Below are positions 32,745-41,199 of a DNA stretch of 64,000 bases, in pieces. This DNA is from Streptomyces griseicoloratus. GTDB lineage: Bacteria; Actinomycetota; Actinomycetes; Streptomycetales; Streptomycetaceae. The stretch's first letter is position 1; every line of letters starts with the position of its first letter. The notes below the pieces were generated by a model. That model had not been told where the DNA came from. It saw nothing but the letters and a program-made list of their open reading frames with translations, and did no database searches. The translations under genes and the position numbers were made by a program. Location of the stretch: the NCBI RefSeq assembly GCF_014534645.1, contig NZ_JACVQF010000200.1, forward strand, positions 490,582 through 554,581, in the 5' to 3' direction.

Positions 32745-33251
32745 TCAGACGCGGCCGTTGTAGTAGGTGATGTCCCAGTGGCTGCCTTCCCGCGCGTAGA
32801 CGTTGCCGGCGGCGGACTTGTACATGGTGGCGCCGTCGCCCCGCTTGCCGGCGTTCTTGAAGTGGCTGGTGATGTACTTGTTCACGCAGCTGTTGAGGGC
32901 GATGTCGACCTTGTAGCCGTTGTAGTGGCTGTAGGTGCCGGAGGCGTGGCCGCGCTCGGTGCCGCCGGTGATGCGGACAGCGCATTTGCCGGCCTTCTTG
33001 AAGGCCACGATGCCGGAGACCGTCGTCTTGTTGATCTTCGTGAACGAGGTGCAGTTGGTCTTCTCGCGGTTGGAGCAGCCGCCGCTGGACGACCAGGAGA
33101 TGCCGGCCCGCTTCAGGACCGCCGCGGCCTCGTTGTGGGTCTGGTACTTCGCCGGGGGCGCAGCGGCTCCGGCGGACACCACGGGCCCGCTGACGATCGT
33201 GGCGGTGGCGAGAGCGGTCATGAGGGAACGGCTCAAGGACTTGCTGAACAC
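32745..33251 (-). CDS. Secreted protein with M15/hedgehog-like metallopeptidase features
   Basis: 168 residues from a GTG behind CGGGAGACATC. Signal peptide about 1-34 (ends AGAAAPP). The mature protein has ISWSSSGGCSNREK, then GTYSHYNGYKVDIAL (a His-x6-Asp pair) and a late GSHWDITYY, arranged like the HxxxxxxD...HxW/D zinc ligands of M15 D-Ala-D-Ala peptidases. Four Cys probably form disulfides. I infer a small secreted cell-wall peptidase or a catalytically altered relative; other Streptomyces homologs are annotated as hypothetical. The frame continues upstream only as a shadow. Confidence 0.6.
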   Translation of the reverse strand: MFSKSLSRSLMTALATATIVSGPVVSAGAAAPPAKYQTHNEAAAVLKRAGISWSSSGGCSNREKTNCTSFTKINKTTVSGIVAFKKAGKCAVRITGGTERGHASGTYSHYNGYKVDIALNSCVNKYITSHFKNAGKRGDGATMYKSAAGNVYAREGSHWDITYYNGRV

Positions 33252-33698
33252 GATGTCTCCCGAAGGACGAGGACGCGCGGAGGCGTCATGAACAAGGAGG
33301 ATGCTGCCGTGTCCTGAGCGGCCGGCAGCGAGGTGCAGGAGGAGGACAGGACCGCGGGCCGTCTGCCGCGTCCTGTCCTGGACAGGGCGCGGCACCACAG
33401 CGGCTGTGGCGACGAGCTCCGGGTGTTCCTCCCGACGTGGTCCGAGTGTTGCCACGCCCTTGGGTGAAGTACAGGGTTTTCCGGGTTTCCTGCTGGTTGA
33501 GGGGACGGGGAAACCCTCACTGACCTGTGCTGATGCGCGTGGGGGTGAACAGGGTCTCCGGTGCGCGCCCGGCGGGTCCGTTGCCGTGTGAGGCAGGCTT
33601 GGAGGAATGCGTGCCCCGCATCGTCGGTCCGACGGCTGCTGATCCCTGTAGGTCTCGGCGCTCAACGAGCCAACTGACCACGGCCGTTGCTCGCGCGC
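33252..33698. other. Gene-poor stretch, 447 bp
   Basis: Between the secreted M15-like gene and the phosphotransferase gene 3' end. Open frames are short, without ribosome sites or recognisable motifs. A GC-rich imperfect hairpin near 33360-33392 (CCTGTCCTGGACAGG core) is the only structure seen. The part next to 33251 must hold the promoter of the secreted gene. Confidence 0.4.
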
Positions 33699-34436
33699 TC
33701 ACTGCACTGAGCGTTCCAACGCACCCCGGTGATCGGAAACCCATTGGTAGGCCGTCCGAACCTGCCTCACCGCCCCAGCGTCACGGAGCCGGGCCATGGC
33801 GACGTCACCGGCATCAGCCTGGGACTCGATGCCCCGCCAGCACCGGTCCTGCCACCACAAGATCGTGGACACGAGACATTGCCGGTCCGACAACTCGTAG
33901 CTGTCAACGATCAGCCTCATGCGCCGGGCCACCTCCTCGACGTCGGTGACCGAAGGGCCCAGATCGAGGTACTGCCAGCACACATGAGCGATGTCATGGA
34001 TCCGTGCGCCCGGCGCGGCGAGGTCCCAGTCAATGAAGGCCGCCGGCCGAAGCTCGCCCCCGCACAGCTGGTAGACCGTGTTCTTGGGCGACAGGTCGTT
34101 GTGACACACGACCTCTTGGTCACCGGCCAGCGGGGTCCCAGCCGTCAGATCGTGGAACCCACGCACGAGCCGGGCGACCGTCACCAGACTGTCGTCGGAT
34201 GACACAGCAGCAGGTTGTCGCGGCTCCCACGCCACATGGCCCTCGAGGTAACTGAGGACTTCACGGCCCTCGTCGTCCACACCGAGGTACCGCGGGGCAC
34301 CGCCCCAGCCGCCGGCTTCGAGCAATCTCAGCAGATCACCCACGAACCTCGTGCGGGCCGAGGCCGGACGGCGCACCGTGTTCCCGACACGAACGACCGC
34401 ATTGACGAAACCTCCGGGCAAGGGCGAGTCATGCAT
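33699..34436 (-). CDS. Aminoglycoside phosphotransferase-family kinase
   Basis: 245 residues with the APH fold. Brenner-type catalytic loop VVCHNDLSPKNTVY (catalytic Asp, Asn) near 128-141 and metal motif FIDWDLAAPGARIHDIAH near 158-175. The N-terminal lobe is short, starting MHDSPLPGGFVNAVVRVG; the frame could start 16 codons earlier. The usual Lys for ATP is not obvious in the short lobe. The family phosphorylates antibiotics, choline, homoserine and other small alcohols; nothing here narrows the substrate. Divergent from the HEAT-repeat gene. Confidence 0.82.
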   Translation of the reverse strand: MHDSPLPGGFVNAVVRVGNTVRRPASARTRFVGDLLRLLEAGGWGGAPRYLGVDDEGREVLSYLEGHVAWEPRQPAAVSSDDSLVTVARLVRGFHDLTAGTPLAGDQEVVCHNDLSPKNTVYQLCGGELRPAAFIDWDLAAPGARIHDIAHVCWQYLDLGPSVTDVEEVARRMRLIVDSYELSDRQCLVSTILWWQDRCWRGIESQADAGDVAMARLRDAGAVRQVRTAYQWVSDHRGALERSVQ

Positions 34437-34511
34437 CCGTCCACCCTGCCCGATCCCTGCGCCGGCCCCGCAACCTACGATCACCCGGTACGGCTACTGG
34501 AGGGGGCGGGA

Positions 34512-35934
34512 ATGCTCGAGGACATCGAGGACAGGCAAGCGGCAGTGATGCGCCTCGCGGGAGGTGCGCCGCTTCGGAGCGTGCTCGATGGCGCCGATCC
34601 CAGTGACTGGCTGGCCCTGGACGCAGGAGTGCGTGAAGTGGCCTGGTACCGCCCGCAGTTCCTTCCGGAGTGGGAACAATCCGCCCCGCTGCCCGCCGAC
34701 CTGACTCAGCTCGGCGAGTCCCGGCTCGCGCTCGCCCTCTGTCACCGCGACGGGCGGATCCGTGAGGAGGCGGTGCGCCAAGCGGCCCGGTACCCCTGTC
34801 TGCTGCCGTTGGTCGTGATCCGCTGCGCCGATTGGGCCGGTCCCGTACGCGAGCGTGCCCGGCAACTGCTGCGCGAGGCCCTGGATGCGGACTCTGCCCT
34901 CGGCCTCGCGGCCCTCATTCTCCGCTTCGGCCGCCGCGACAGAGGTGCCTACGGCGTCGATGTGCTCGGTCAGATCCTGCGCGGGGCATCCCGCGGGCAG
35001 CTCGGTCGTCTCTTCGCCGATCCCGACCGCATCGTCCGGCGATTCGCTTATCGGCTGGCCGTCGAGGGCCGGCTGCTCCGTCCCGCCGAGCTGGCTCGCG
35101 CGGCCGCCCGGGACGAGGACACCGTGGTCCAGGACCTGTGCGCCACGGCGGCGCTCGCGGCTCCGGGGGATGAGGAGGCGTACGAGGATGTGCTGCCTGA
35201 GCTGCTGTCCGCGCGCAACCCGCGTACCCGCTCGGCCGGCGTCACCGGGCTGCGACGGGCGGGGCTGCCAGAACAGGCGGAGCCGTTTCTCAGCGACCGG
35301 TCCGCGCTCGTGCGCGCTTGCGCCCGGTATGTCGTACGACAGCAGGGCGGTGATCCAGTCGCCTGGTACCGGGATCGGTGCACGGCTCCGGACGACCCCG
35401 CGTTGAAGCCCGGTGCGGTCATCGGGCTGGCCGAGTGCGGGAACCGCGCGGACGCCGGGCTGCTGTGGCCGCTGCTCGCACACCCGGCCGCCGGGGTGCG
35501 GGCGCGGGCGGTGGCGGGGCTGCGGACACTGGACTGCGTAGATGCGGAAGCAGTTGCTGCCGCTCCTCGACGGCCCTGCCGCCGGTGTCGTCCGCGAGAC
35601 GGCCGTCGCCCTGCTGCCCTCGGCCAAGGACCTGCCCGCCGACTGGCTCCTGGAACGCACCGGCTCCGAACGTCCGCGGCACGTCCGCATCGCCGCGTTC
35701 CGGCTGCTCGACGCGCGCGGCGGCATCGCGGGGCTACGGGCCGCGGTCGGTCTGCTGGAGGACCCGGATGCGAAACTGCGCACCTGGGCCGGGCAGTCCG
35801 TGCAGCGCTGGCATCCGTCGGCGAACGTGCGGAGCTGCGGCGCGGAGGTGGGCGAACTGCTCGACCGGAGTCGCCACCTCTTCAGCGACTACGTGTTGCG
35901 CCGGCGCAAGTGGGAGGCAGGGGTGGACTGCTGA
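34512..35934 (+). pseudogene. HEAT-repeat protein interrupted by a one-base frameshift
   Basis: Reads as about 473 residues of helical HEAT-like repeats. The first frame runs from ATG 34512 (after GGAGGGGGCGGGA) through LRALCH-type repeats to LRTLDCVDAEA. The second frame, from 35551 on, continues the repeat register with QLLPLLDGPAAGVVRETAVALLPSAKDL and ends at 35934. The joint is at GATGCGGAAGCAG, and removing one base (for instance G35550) restores one protein. Without correction the first frame runs on to 35966 as Arg/Pro-rich nonsense. It could be a true pseudogene, phase variation or an assembly error. The repeats suggest a protein-binding scaffold; function unknown. Confidence 0.7.
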
Positions 35935-35999
35935 GTCCGGCAGCGTCTACGCCGGATGCGCTGTGAGTTGACGGCCGCCTCGCATGTCACACTCACGGG

Positions 36000-36488
36000 A
36001 TGATCGTCAGAATCGCACAGGAGCACGACTTCCCCGGTTTCCTCCGTCTGGCGGGCCAGGTGGAGCACTGGTTCGGGCCGATGGTCGAGGAGCCGGGATT
36101 CCACAGCGCCGTGAAGGAACACATCCGGCGGTCCATGGCCCTCGTCGCCGTCTCCCCCTCGTCGGACCGCCCGCTCGGCGGTCTGTTGTTCGGAGCGGAG
36201 GCGCCGGCCTACCACGTCCACTGGCTCGTCGTCTCCGAGGAGGCACGGGGGCTGGGCGCCGGCCGTGCGCTGATGGCGGACGCCGTACGGAGGTTCGTAC
36301 GGGAGCCCGGCGTCCTGGAAGTGGTGACGTTCGGGCCCGATCATCCGGGTGCGGTCGCCGGCGGCGCACGGGTCTTCTACGAGCGCCTGGGCTTCAGCCC
36401 CGCCGAGGCCACCGATCCGGGACCGGAGGGCGGTTCCCGGCAGATCTACCGGCGGCCGGTGTCCGGCCCGGAGGACATCCGTCCCTGA
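36000..36488 (+). CDS. GNAT-family N-acetyltransferase
   Basis: 162 residues. Acetyl-CoA binding motif A in WLVVSEEARGLGAGRALMADAVRRF (about 79-103; R/Q-x-x-G-x-G/A) and a typical ARVFYERLGFSPAE block near 124-137. Single domain, cytoplasmic. Acceptor unknown. The ATG lies 7 bases after ACTCACGG with no strong ribosome site. The last codons are part of an 18-bp tandem repeat. Confidence 0.88.
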   Translation: MIVRIAQEHDFPGFLRLAGQVEHWFGPMVEEPGFHSAVKEHIRRSMALVAVSPSSDRPLGGLLFGAEAPAYHVHWLVVSEEARGLGAGRALMADAVRRFVREPGVLEVVTFGPDHPGAVAGGARVFYERLGFSPAEATDPGPEGGSRQIYRRPVSGPEDIRP

Positions 36489-36506
36489 GAGGACATCCGT
36501 CTCTGA
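36471..36506 (+). repeat. 18-bp tandem duplication over the GNAT stop codon
   Basis: GAGGACATCCGTCCCTGA (36471-36488) is followed at once by GAGGACATCCGTCTCTGA (36489-36506), one mismatch; a weaker third copy (CAGGTCATCCACCCC) follows. Each full unit ends in TGA. Confidence 0.8.
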
Positions 36507-36598
36507 CAGGTCATCCACCCCGGAGCGGTCGCCCGCCCGGGTGCCGGTGACGCCGTCTGGCCGACTGCGGGATGCGACGCGGCCCGACAGCGGCTCGG

Positions 36599-37441
36599 AT
36601 GGGAGTCATGCAGATACCCACAGCCGCGGCCTCCGGCCGCTCACGCCTGCTCACCTCGGGCGTCGCCCTCGCCGCCCTGTCACTCCTGCTGACGCTGCAC
36701 GCCGTTCCGTCGGCGGCCGACGACGACACACCCGCTCGTGGTACCGCCTCCATGGGCAGCGGAGTTCTCGCCCACGAGGGCGTACACGGACAGCCCGCCG
36801 CCACCGACAGGACCACCCAGACGGAGGGCGTGGACGTCTCCAGCCACCAGGGCGAGGTCGCCTGGTCCACCCTGTGGAACAGCGGCGTCAAATGGGCCTA
36901 CGTCAAGGCCACCGAGGGGACGTACTACCGGAATCCGTACCACGCCCAGCAGTACAACGGGGCGTACGACGTCGGCATGATCCGCGGTGCGTACCACTTC
37001 GCCACGCCGGACACGGCGGGCGGCGCCGCCCAGGCCGACTACTTCGTCGACCGCGGCGGCGCCTGGTCGAAGGACGGCAGAACCCTGCCCGGCGTACTGG
37101 ACATCGAGTACAACCCCTACGGAGACACCTGCTACGGGATGACGCACAGTCAGATGGTCGGCTGGATCCGCGACTTCCTCGACCGGTACAAGGCCCGCAC
37201 CGGCCGCAACGCCGTGATCTACACCTCCACCAACTGGTGGCAGCAGTGCACCGGCGACTACAGCGGCTTCGCCTCCACCACCCCGCTGTGGATCGCCCGC
37301 TACGCCTCGACCGTGGGACCCCTGCCGGCCGGCTGGACGTTCCACACCATGTGGCAGTACACCTCCACCGGGCCGGTCGTCGGCGACCACGACAAGTTCA
37401 ACGGAGCGCTGGACCGCGTCAAGGCGCTCGCCGAGGGCTGA
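36599..37441 (+). CDS. Secreted GH25 lysozyme (cellosyl-like muramidase)
   Basis: About 280 residues. Signal peptide about 1-43 with a helical core ALAALSLLLTLHAVPSAA. The GH25 catalytic domain begins TEGVDVSSHQGEVAW and holds the catalytic DxE in LPGVLDIEYNP, preceded by IRGAYHFATPDTAGGAAQADYF and followed by TSTNWWQQCTGDY and TFHTMWQYTS. Close in layout to cellosyl of Streptomyces. It hydrolyses the beta-1,4 bond of peptidoglycan outside the cell. ATG 36599 or 36608; neither has a well-spaced ribosome site, so the start is uncertain. No separate wall-binding domain. Confidence 0.92.
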   Translation: MGVMQIPTAAASGRSRLLTSGVALAALSLLLTLHAVPSAADDDTPARGTASMGSGVLAHEGVHGQPAATDRTTQTEGVDVSSHQGEVAWSTLWNSGVKWAYVKATEGTYYRNPYHAQQYNGAYDVGMIRGAYHFATPDTAGGAAQADYFVDRGGAWSKDGRTLPGVLDIEYNPYGDTCYGMTHSQMVGWIRDFLDRYKARTGRNAVIYTSTNWWQQCTGDYSGFASTTPLWIARYASTVGPLPAGWTFHTMWQYTSTGPVVGDHDKFNGALDRVKALAEG

Positions 37442-37473
37442 CCGCCGTCCGTCGCCGGCAGGGCGCCGACGAG

Positions 37474-38253
37474 TCAGCCCAGACCGCCCGCGACCTGCCG
37501 GCGCAGCACGTCGCGGGCCGGGGCGGGCAGGGCGCCGACGTCCCCGCGTTCCAGGGCTTCGAGGATCCGGTCGGCGCCGCCGTCACAGGGCACGGCGTCG
37601 CTCAGCACCTCGTAGCCGTCGCGGACGGCGACCCGGAGCACCCGCCCTCCCTCGCCGTCGGCGTGCACGGCGGTGGCGACGACCAGCGGCGGCGGCCCAC
37701 CTGCGTCGCCGGGCTCCTTGTGGTATCCGCTGGATATGGGGGTGCGCCAGCGGATACCGAGGAGCAGATGCCGCTTGGCCACCACCTCGGCGAGGTCCGT
37801 CTCGTAGGGCCCGTCCGAACCCAGCACCGTGGCGCGGGCGTCCAGGACGAGGGCCGCGGGCAGCAGGCAGCGCAGTGTGCTGCCGACGATGTTGCCGCCG
37901 ACCGTGGCGGTCCGGCGTACGGCGCCGGTGCCCACGGAGCGCGCCGCCCGGCGCAGCACCTCGGGCACGCGGTCGTCGATCTCGTTCAGCACGACGGCCG
38001 CACCCAGCGCCTCCGGTTCGACCACGGTCGCCTCCGGGAGACTGCGCAGCGACATGGCCTGCTCGGGGAAGCCCTCCCGCTGCCACAGGGCCCACACGAG
38101 CGTGGCGCCGCCGATGGGCACCGCTCCCTCGGCCAGGCACTCCTGTGCTGCGGACACGGACGTGGGAAGACGCAACAGCACGGCAATCGACCTGCTTTCC
38201 CCGGGAGCCGGCGGTTGGACGACGACGCTCATCCGCCGCGTGATCACGGTCAC
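37474..38253 (-). CDS. FAD-binding subunit-like protein of molybdopterin dehydrogenases (orphan)
   Basis: 259 residues related to the medium (CoxM/XdhB-type) subunit of molybdenum hydroxylases. VPIGGATLVWALW replaces the usual xxAGGTDL FAD loop, and TVGGNIVGSTLRCLLPAALVLDA matches the TxGGNxxxxxxxxD block. The C-terminal CO-dehydrogenase flavoprotein domain is present. No molybdenum (large) or 2Fe-2S (small) subunit is in the window, so this is an orphan that must pair with distant partners or act alone. GTG start 8 bases after GGAG. Confidence 0.75.
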   Translation of the reverse strand: MTVITRRMSVVVQPPAPGESRSIAVLLRLPTSVSAAQECLAEGAVPIGGATLVWALWQREGFPEQAMSLRSLPEATVVEPEALGAAVVLNEIDDRVPEVLRRAARSVGTGAVRRTATVGGNIVGSTLRCLLPAALVLDARATVLGSDGPYETDLAEVVAKRHLLLGIRWRTPISSGYHKEPGDAGGPPPLVVATAVHADGEGGRVLRVAVRDGYEVLSDAVPCDGGADRILEALERGDVGALPAPARDVLRRQVAGGLG

Positions 38254-38380
38254 TGCGCATTCTCCGCACCTCCGCGGGGGCGCGTACAGGGCTCATTCCG
38301 CCACCATGTGCGCCCTTCGCGCGCCCGGGTACCACGCGAAGAGCGTACATTCGTACACTTCATGTTGTACGGTCGTCCGC

Positions 38381-38998
38381 ATGGTTGACTACTTCGCCGG
38401 TGACCCCCGCAGCCACCACGAACGCATGCTCGCCGGAGACCTCTACATCGCCGACGACCCCGCCATCGTCGAGGCACAGCAGCGCGCACAGCGACTGGCC
38501 GCCGCCTACCGGCAGGCGTTCACCGAGGACCCGGCGCAGGCCCGGAAGATCCTCGCGGACCTGCTGGGCGGGGTGGGCGAAGGGACCGAGGTACGGCCGC
38601 CGTTGTACGTCGACTACGGCAGCCACCTCAGCATCGGCGCGCGCACCTTCGTCAACTTCAACCTCACGGCGCTGGACGTCGCCGCCGTCCGCATCGGCGA
38701 CGACTGCCAGATCGGCCCGAACGTGCAGCTGCTCACGCCCACCCACCCCCTGGAGCCACAGCCCCGCAGGGACAAGCTGGAGGCCGCCCGCCCCATCACC
38801 ATCGGCGACAACGTGTGGCTCGGCGGGGGCGTCATCGTGCTCCCGGGCGTGACCATCGGCGACGACAGCGTGATCGGCGCCGGCTCGGTGGTCACCAAGG
38901 ACATCCCCGCCGGAGTCGTCGCCGTCGGCAATCCCGCCCGTGTGGTCCGGTCCCTGTACGCCGACGAGGACGCCGGCGCCCGGGCCGCGGAGGGGTAG
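38381..38998 (+). CDS. Sugar O-acetyltransferase (maltose/galactoside acetyltransferase type)
   Basis: 205 residues. N-terminal Mac domain MLAGDLYIADDPAIVEAQQRAQRL (about 14-37), then left-handed beta-helix hexapeptide repeats: GDDCQIGPNVQLLTPTHPLEPQ with the catalytic His, and GDNVWLGGGVIVLPGVTIGDDSVIGAGSVVTKDIPAGVVAVGNPARVV. Uses acetyl-CoA to acetylate sugars, perhaps in detoxification. Three GTAC tetramers (38345, 38353, 38367) just upstream may be part of an operator. Hairpin downstream. Confidence 0.92.
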   Translation: MVDYFAGDPRSHHERMLAGDLYIADDPAIVEAQQRAQRLAAAYRQAFTEDPAQARKILADLLGGVGEGTEVRPPLYVDYGSHLSIGARTFVNFNLTALDVAAVRIGDDCQIGPNVQLLTPTHPLEPQPRRDKLEAARPITIGDNVWLGGGVIVLPGVTIGDDSVIGAGSVVTKDIPAGVVAVGNPARVVRSLYADEDAGARAAEG

Positions 38999-39070
38999 TG
39001 GCGCAGCGGCACTCCGACGCGGCGACCGCTGCCTGAACCGCCGCGTCCAGCACCGCCGCGGACCGCCCGT

Positions 39071-39099
39071 CCGGCACCGGCTCCTGACACCGGTGCCGG
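39071..39099. terminator. Hairpin between the acetyltransferase and the convergent hydrolase
   Basis: Arms CCGGCACCGG (39071-39080) and CCGGTGCCGG (39090-39099), 9-nt loop, flanked by partly pairing CCCG/CGGG. Lies between convergent stops. Confidence 0.65.
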
Positions 39100-39113
39100 G
39101 CGGGCCCCGGCGT

Positions 39114-39914
39114 TCAGCAGGCGCCCAGGAACTCCAGCAGGGCGGCGTTGAAGCGCTCGGGCTGCTCGGCACCGGGCAGATGACCGGCCTTCTCGATCAC
39201 GGTCAAGGTGGCGTGCGGGACGAGCCGGTGGATGGCCTCGGCCTCGGAGACGGGCGTGTAGACGTCGTCCGCTCCGACGACGATCAGCACCGGAGCGTCC
39301 ACGGTCGCCAGCACCTCCCGGTAATCGGGGCGTTCGGCACGTCCCCGCAGTGCCGCCGCGGCACCACGCGGATCGGTGGCGCGCATCATCGCCAGCACCC
39401 GTGCGGCCACGTCGGGCATCGCGGTGACGTTGTAGTCGGCCAGCATCTTGCCGATGACCTCGTGCGCGTAACCGTCCATGCCCTCGGCCAGCAGCCTGTC
39501 GGCCAGACGGTTGCGGAACAGCCTGCCCTCGTCGGTCTCGGCGGGCGCGGAGGTGTCGGACAGGACGAGGCCCCGCACGCGCCGCGGGTGCCGGCGCTGG
39601 AACTCCATGGTGATCTGGCCGCCCATGGAGACACCGCCGACCACTGCGCGCTCGATGCCCAGCCGGTCCAGGAGCGCCGCCAGGTCGTCCGCGAAGTCGG
39701 CGAGCAGCACCTTGCCGGGGGTGACGCTGCTGCGGCCGTATCCGCGCAGATCCGGGGTGACGACCCGGTGACCGGCCTTCGTCAGTGCCGTGACCTGGGG
39801 CTCCCACAGGGTGCGGTCGAAGGGGTGCCCGTGGACCAGGAGGACCGGCAGCCCGGTCGCGGGACCGAGGTCGTCGTAGTCGATGGTGGCACCGCGCAAG
39901 ATTGTCGAGGTCAT
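39114..39914 (-). CDS. Alpha/beta-fold hydrolase
   Basis: 266 residues. Oxyanion HGHPFDRT near 31; nucleophile Ser in GGVSMGGQI near 96; Asp in VVGADDVYTP near 213; His in IEKAGHLPGAEQPE near 242, giving a full triad. PDLRGYGRS is typical of the 3-oxoadipate enol-lactonase / haloperoxidase-like branch. Cytoplasmic; substrate unknown. Single-gene unit; a 25-bp imperfect inverted repeat lies just upstream of its ATG. Confidence 0.9.
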   Translation of the reverse strand: MTSTILRGATIDYDDLGPATGLPVLLVHGHPFDRTLWEPQVTALTKAGHRVVTPDLRGYGRSSVTPGKVLLADFADDLAALLDRLGIERAVVGGVSMGGQITMEFQRRHPRRVRGLVLSDTSAPAETDEGRLFRNRLADRLLAEGMDGYAHEVIGKMLADYNVTAMPDVAARVLAMMRATDPRGAAAALRGRAERPDYREVLATVDAPVLIVVGADDVYTPVSEAEAIHRLVPHATLTVIEKAGHLPGAEQPERFNAALLEFLGAC

Positions 39915-39923
39915 GCCGAGCAG

Positions 39924-39997
39924 CCTAGGGCCCGTCTGGCCATTCCCGTCGTCGCCCGGAGGGCGGCCCAGGCGGGAATTGTCAGACAGGCCCTAGG
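39924..39997. repeat. 74-bp MITE-like imperfect inverted repeat
   Basis: Left arm 39924-39948 starts CCTAGGGCCCGTCTGGCC; right arm 39973-39997 is its reverse complement at 22 of 25 positions (CCTAGGGCCTGTCTGACA when inverted). A 24-base GC-rich centre can also fold. CTAG at both outer ends resembles a target duplication. It lies 9 bases upstream of the hydrolase start and includes the stop codon of the methyltransferase gene. It may be a relic of a transposable element or act as a terminator. Confidence 0.55.
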
Positions 39998-40730
39998 GTC
40001 TGTCCGCCGGCCGTCGTGCGAGGAAGACGAATTCGCGGCCCGGACGGTCGGGCGCCCCGCGGACCTCCTCGACCACGAATCCCCGGGCGGCCAGATCGGC
40101 CTCGACCTCCTCCCGCTCACGGAACCGCAGCGTCGAGTCCGACGTGAGCACTTCTCCGTCCGCCGCGAAGACGTAGGTCCACCGGAAGCTGACCAAGGGT
40201 CCGCTGACGTCGACCAGCCGGACCCAGGTCTCGACCGCCCCGACGCCGGGGATCTCGGTCACGGCGTGGGAGTCCTCACGGTTCCACTCCTCCCAGGCCC
40301 GCGCGGCCGGATCCCGGGTCTCGAAGACCAGGACCCCGCCGGGCCGGAGTGCTTCGTAGGCCCCGCCCAGGGTCCCCCGCCAGGCCTGCGGGTCGGTGAT
40401 CTCCTGGGCGGCGTTCGCCGTCATGGTCGCCATGTCGACGCGCAGCGGCGGCAGCGAGGTCGCGTCGCCGTGGATCCAGCGCACCCGCTCGCCGCCCGGC
40501 TTGGCGCGGGCCACAGCGACGGAAGCCGCCGCGGGATCGACCCCGACGACCTCGATGCCGCGACGGGCCAGCAGCAGGGCGAACACGCCCGTTCCGCAGC
40601 CGATGTCCAGTACGCGTCGTGCCCCGAACTCCTCGGTCATGCGGACGTACGCGTCGAGGTCGCCGCGGTCCGGGTCGAGCGCGTCGTAGACCGCTGCGAG
40701 CCGGGGGTGCCGGAAGCACTCGTCAGCCAT
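39993..40730 (-). CDS. Class I SAM-dependent methyltransferase
   Basis: 245 residues. Motif I VLDIGCGTGVFALLLA near 42-57, motif post-I VVGVDPAA, HGDATSLPP near 86, and ALRPGGVLVFETRDP near 127. Substrate unknown; cytoplasmic. The TAG stop lies in the right arm of the 74-bp inverted repeat, so the last residues ADRP may have been altered by it. Upstream is the PRC-barrel gene on the same strand (37-base gap). Confidence 0.9.
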   Translation of the reverse strand: MADECFRHPRLAAVYDALDPDRGDLDAYVRMTEEFGARRVLDIGCGTGVFALLLARRGIEVVGVDPAAASVAVARAKPGGERVRWIHGDATSLPPLRVDMATMTANAAQEITDPQAWRGTLGGAYEALRPGGVLVFETRDPAARAWEEWNREDSHAVTEIPGVGAVETWVRLVDVSGPLVSFRWTYVFAADGEVLTSDSTLRFREREEVEADLAARGFVVEEVRGAPDRPGREFVFLARRPADRP

Positions 40731-40767
40731 GCGGCAGAACGTAGGGGAAGTCGCCTCCTGACGCCAC

Positions 40768-41124
40768 TCAGCGCCGCGCGAGCCGGCGTTCGCCGCCGCT
40801 GCCCTGTGCGTAAGGCATGTCGTAGTGGGCGAAGATCGCGCCTTCGGCGTCGGCCAGGAGCTCGCCGTCCGGGTCGATCCCGGGCGCGTCCTTCACGACC
40901 CCCTTGTCGTACGGCACCTTCAGGTAACCGGGTCCCACGGTGGCCTTCTCCACGGGGACGAACACCAACCGCCGCCGGGTCGGCAGACCGACCGTGACCG
41001 CGGCGAACGAGGGCCGGTCGGTGACGGTGTCGACATAGATGGACTCCAGGGTCCCGATCTTGCGGCCGTCGGCGTCGACGACGTCGTGGTCGCGCCACTC
41101 GCGGATGTTCTCAGCCTCGAACAT
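40768..41124 (-). CDS. PRC-barrel domain protein
   Basis: 118 residues. PRC-barrel REWRDHDVVDADGRKIGTLESIYVDTVTDRPSFAAV (about 9-44), then RRLVFVPVEKATVGPGYLKVPYDKGVVKDAP. The family is common in actinomycetes; relatives occur in the RNA-processing RimM and in photosynthetic reaction centres. It may bind protein or RNA. Downstream of and same strand as Ku (75-base gap), so the two may be co-transcribed; no proven link. Confidence 0.88.
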   Translation of the reverse strand: MFEAENIREWRDHDVVDADGRKIGTLESIYVDTVTDRPSFAAVTVGLPTRRRLVFVPVEKATVGPGYLKVPYDKGVVKDAPGIDPDGELLADAEGAIFAHYDMPYAQGSGGERRLARR

Positions 41125-41199
41125 TGCCTCGTCATCCCTTCTCGGAACGCCTTTATTGGCTTGTTCCCCATTTCCCCCACAGTCGCATGATGTGTCCGG

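Noticed and set aside
34512-35966. Programmed ribosomal frameshift in the HEAT gene
   Set aside because: No slippery heptamer or obvious downstream stimulator at the joint; a one-base indel or sequence error is simpler.
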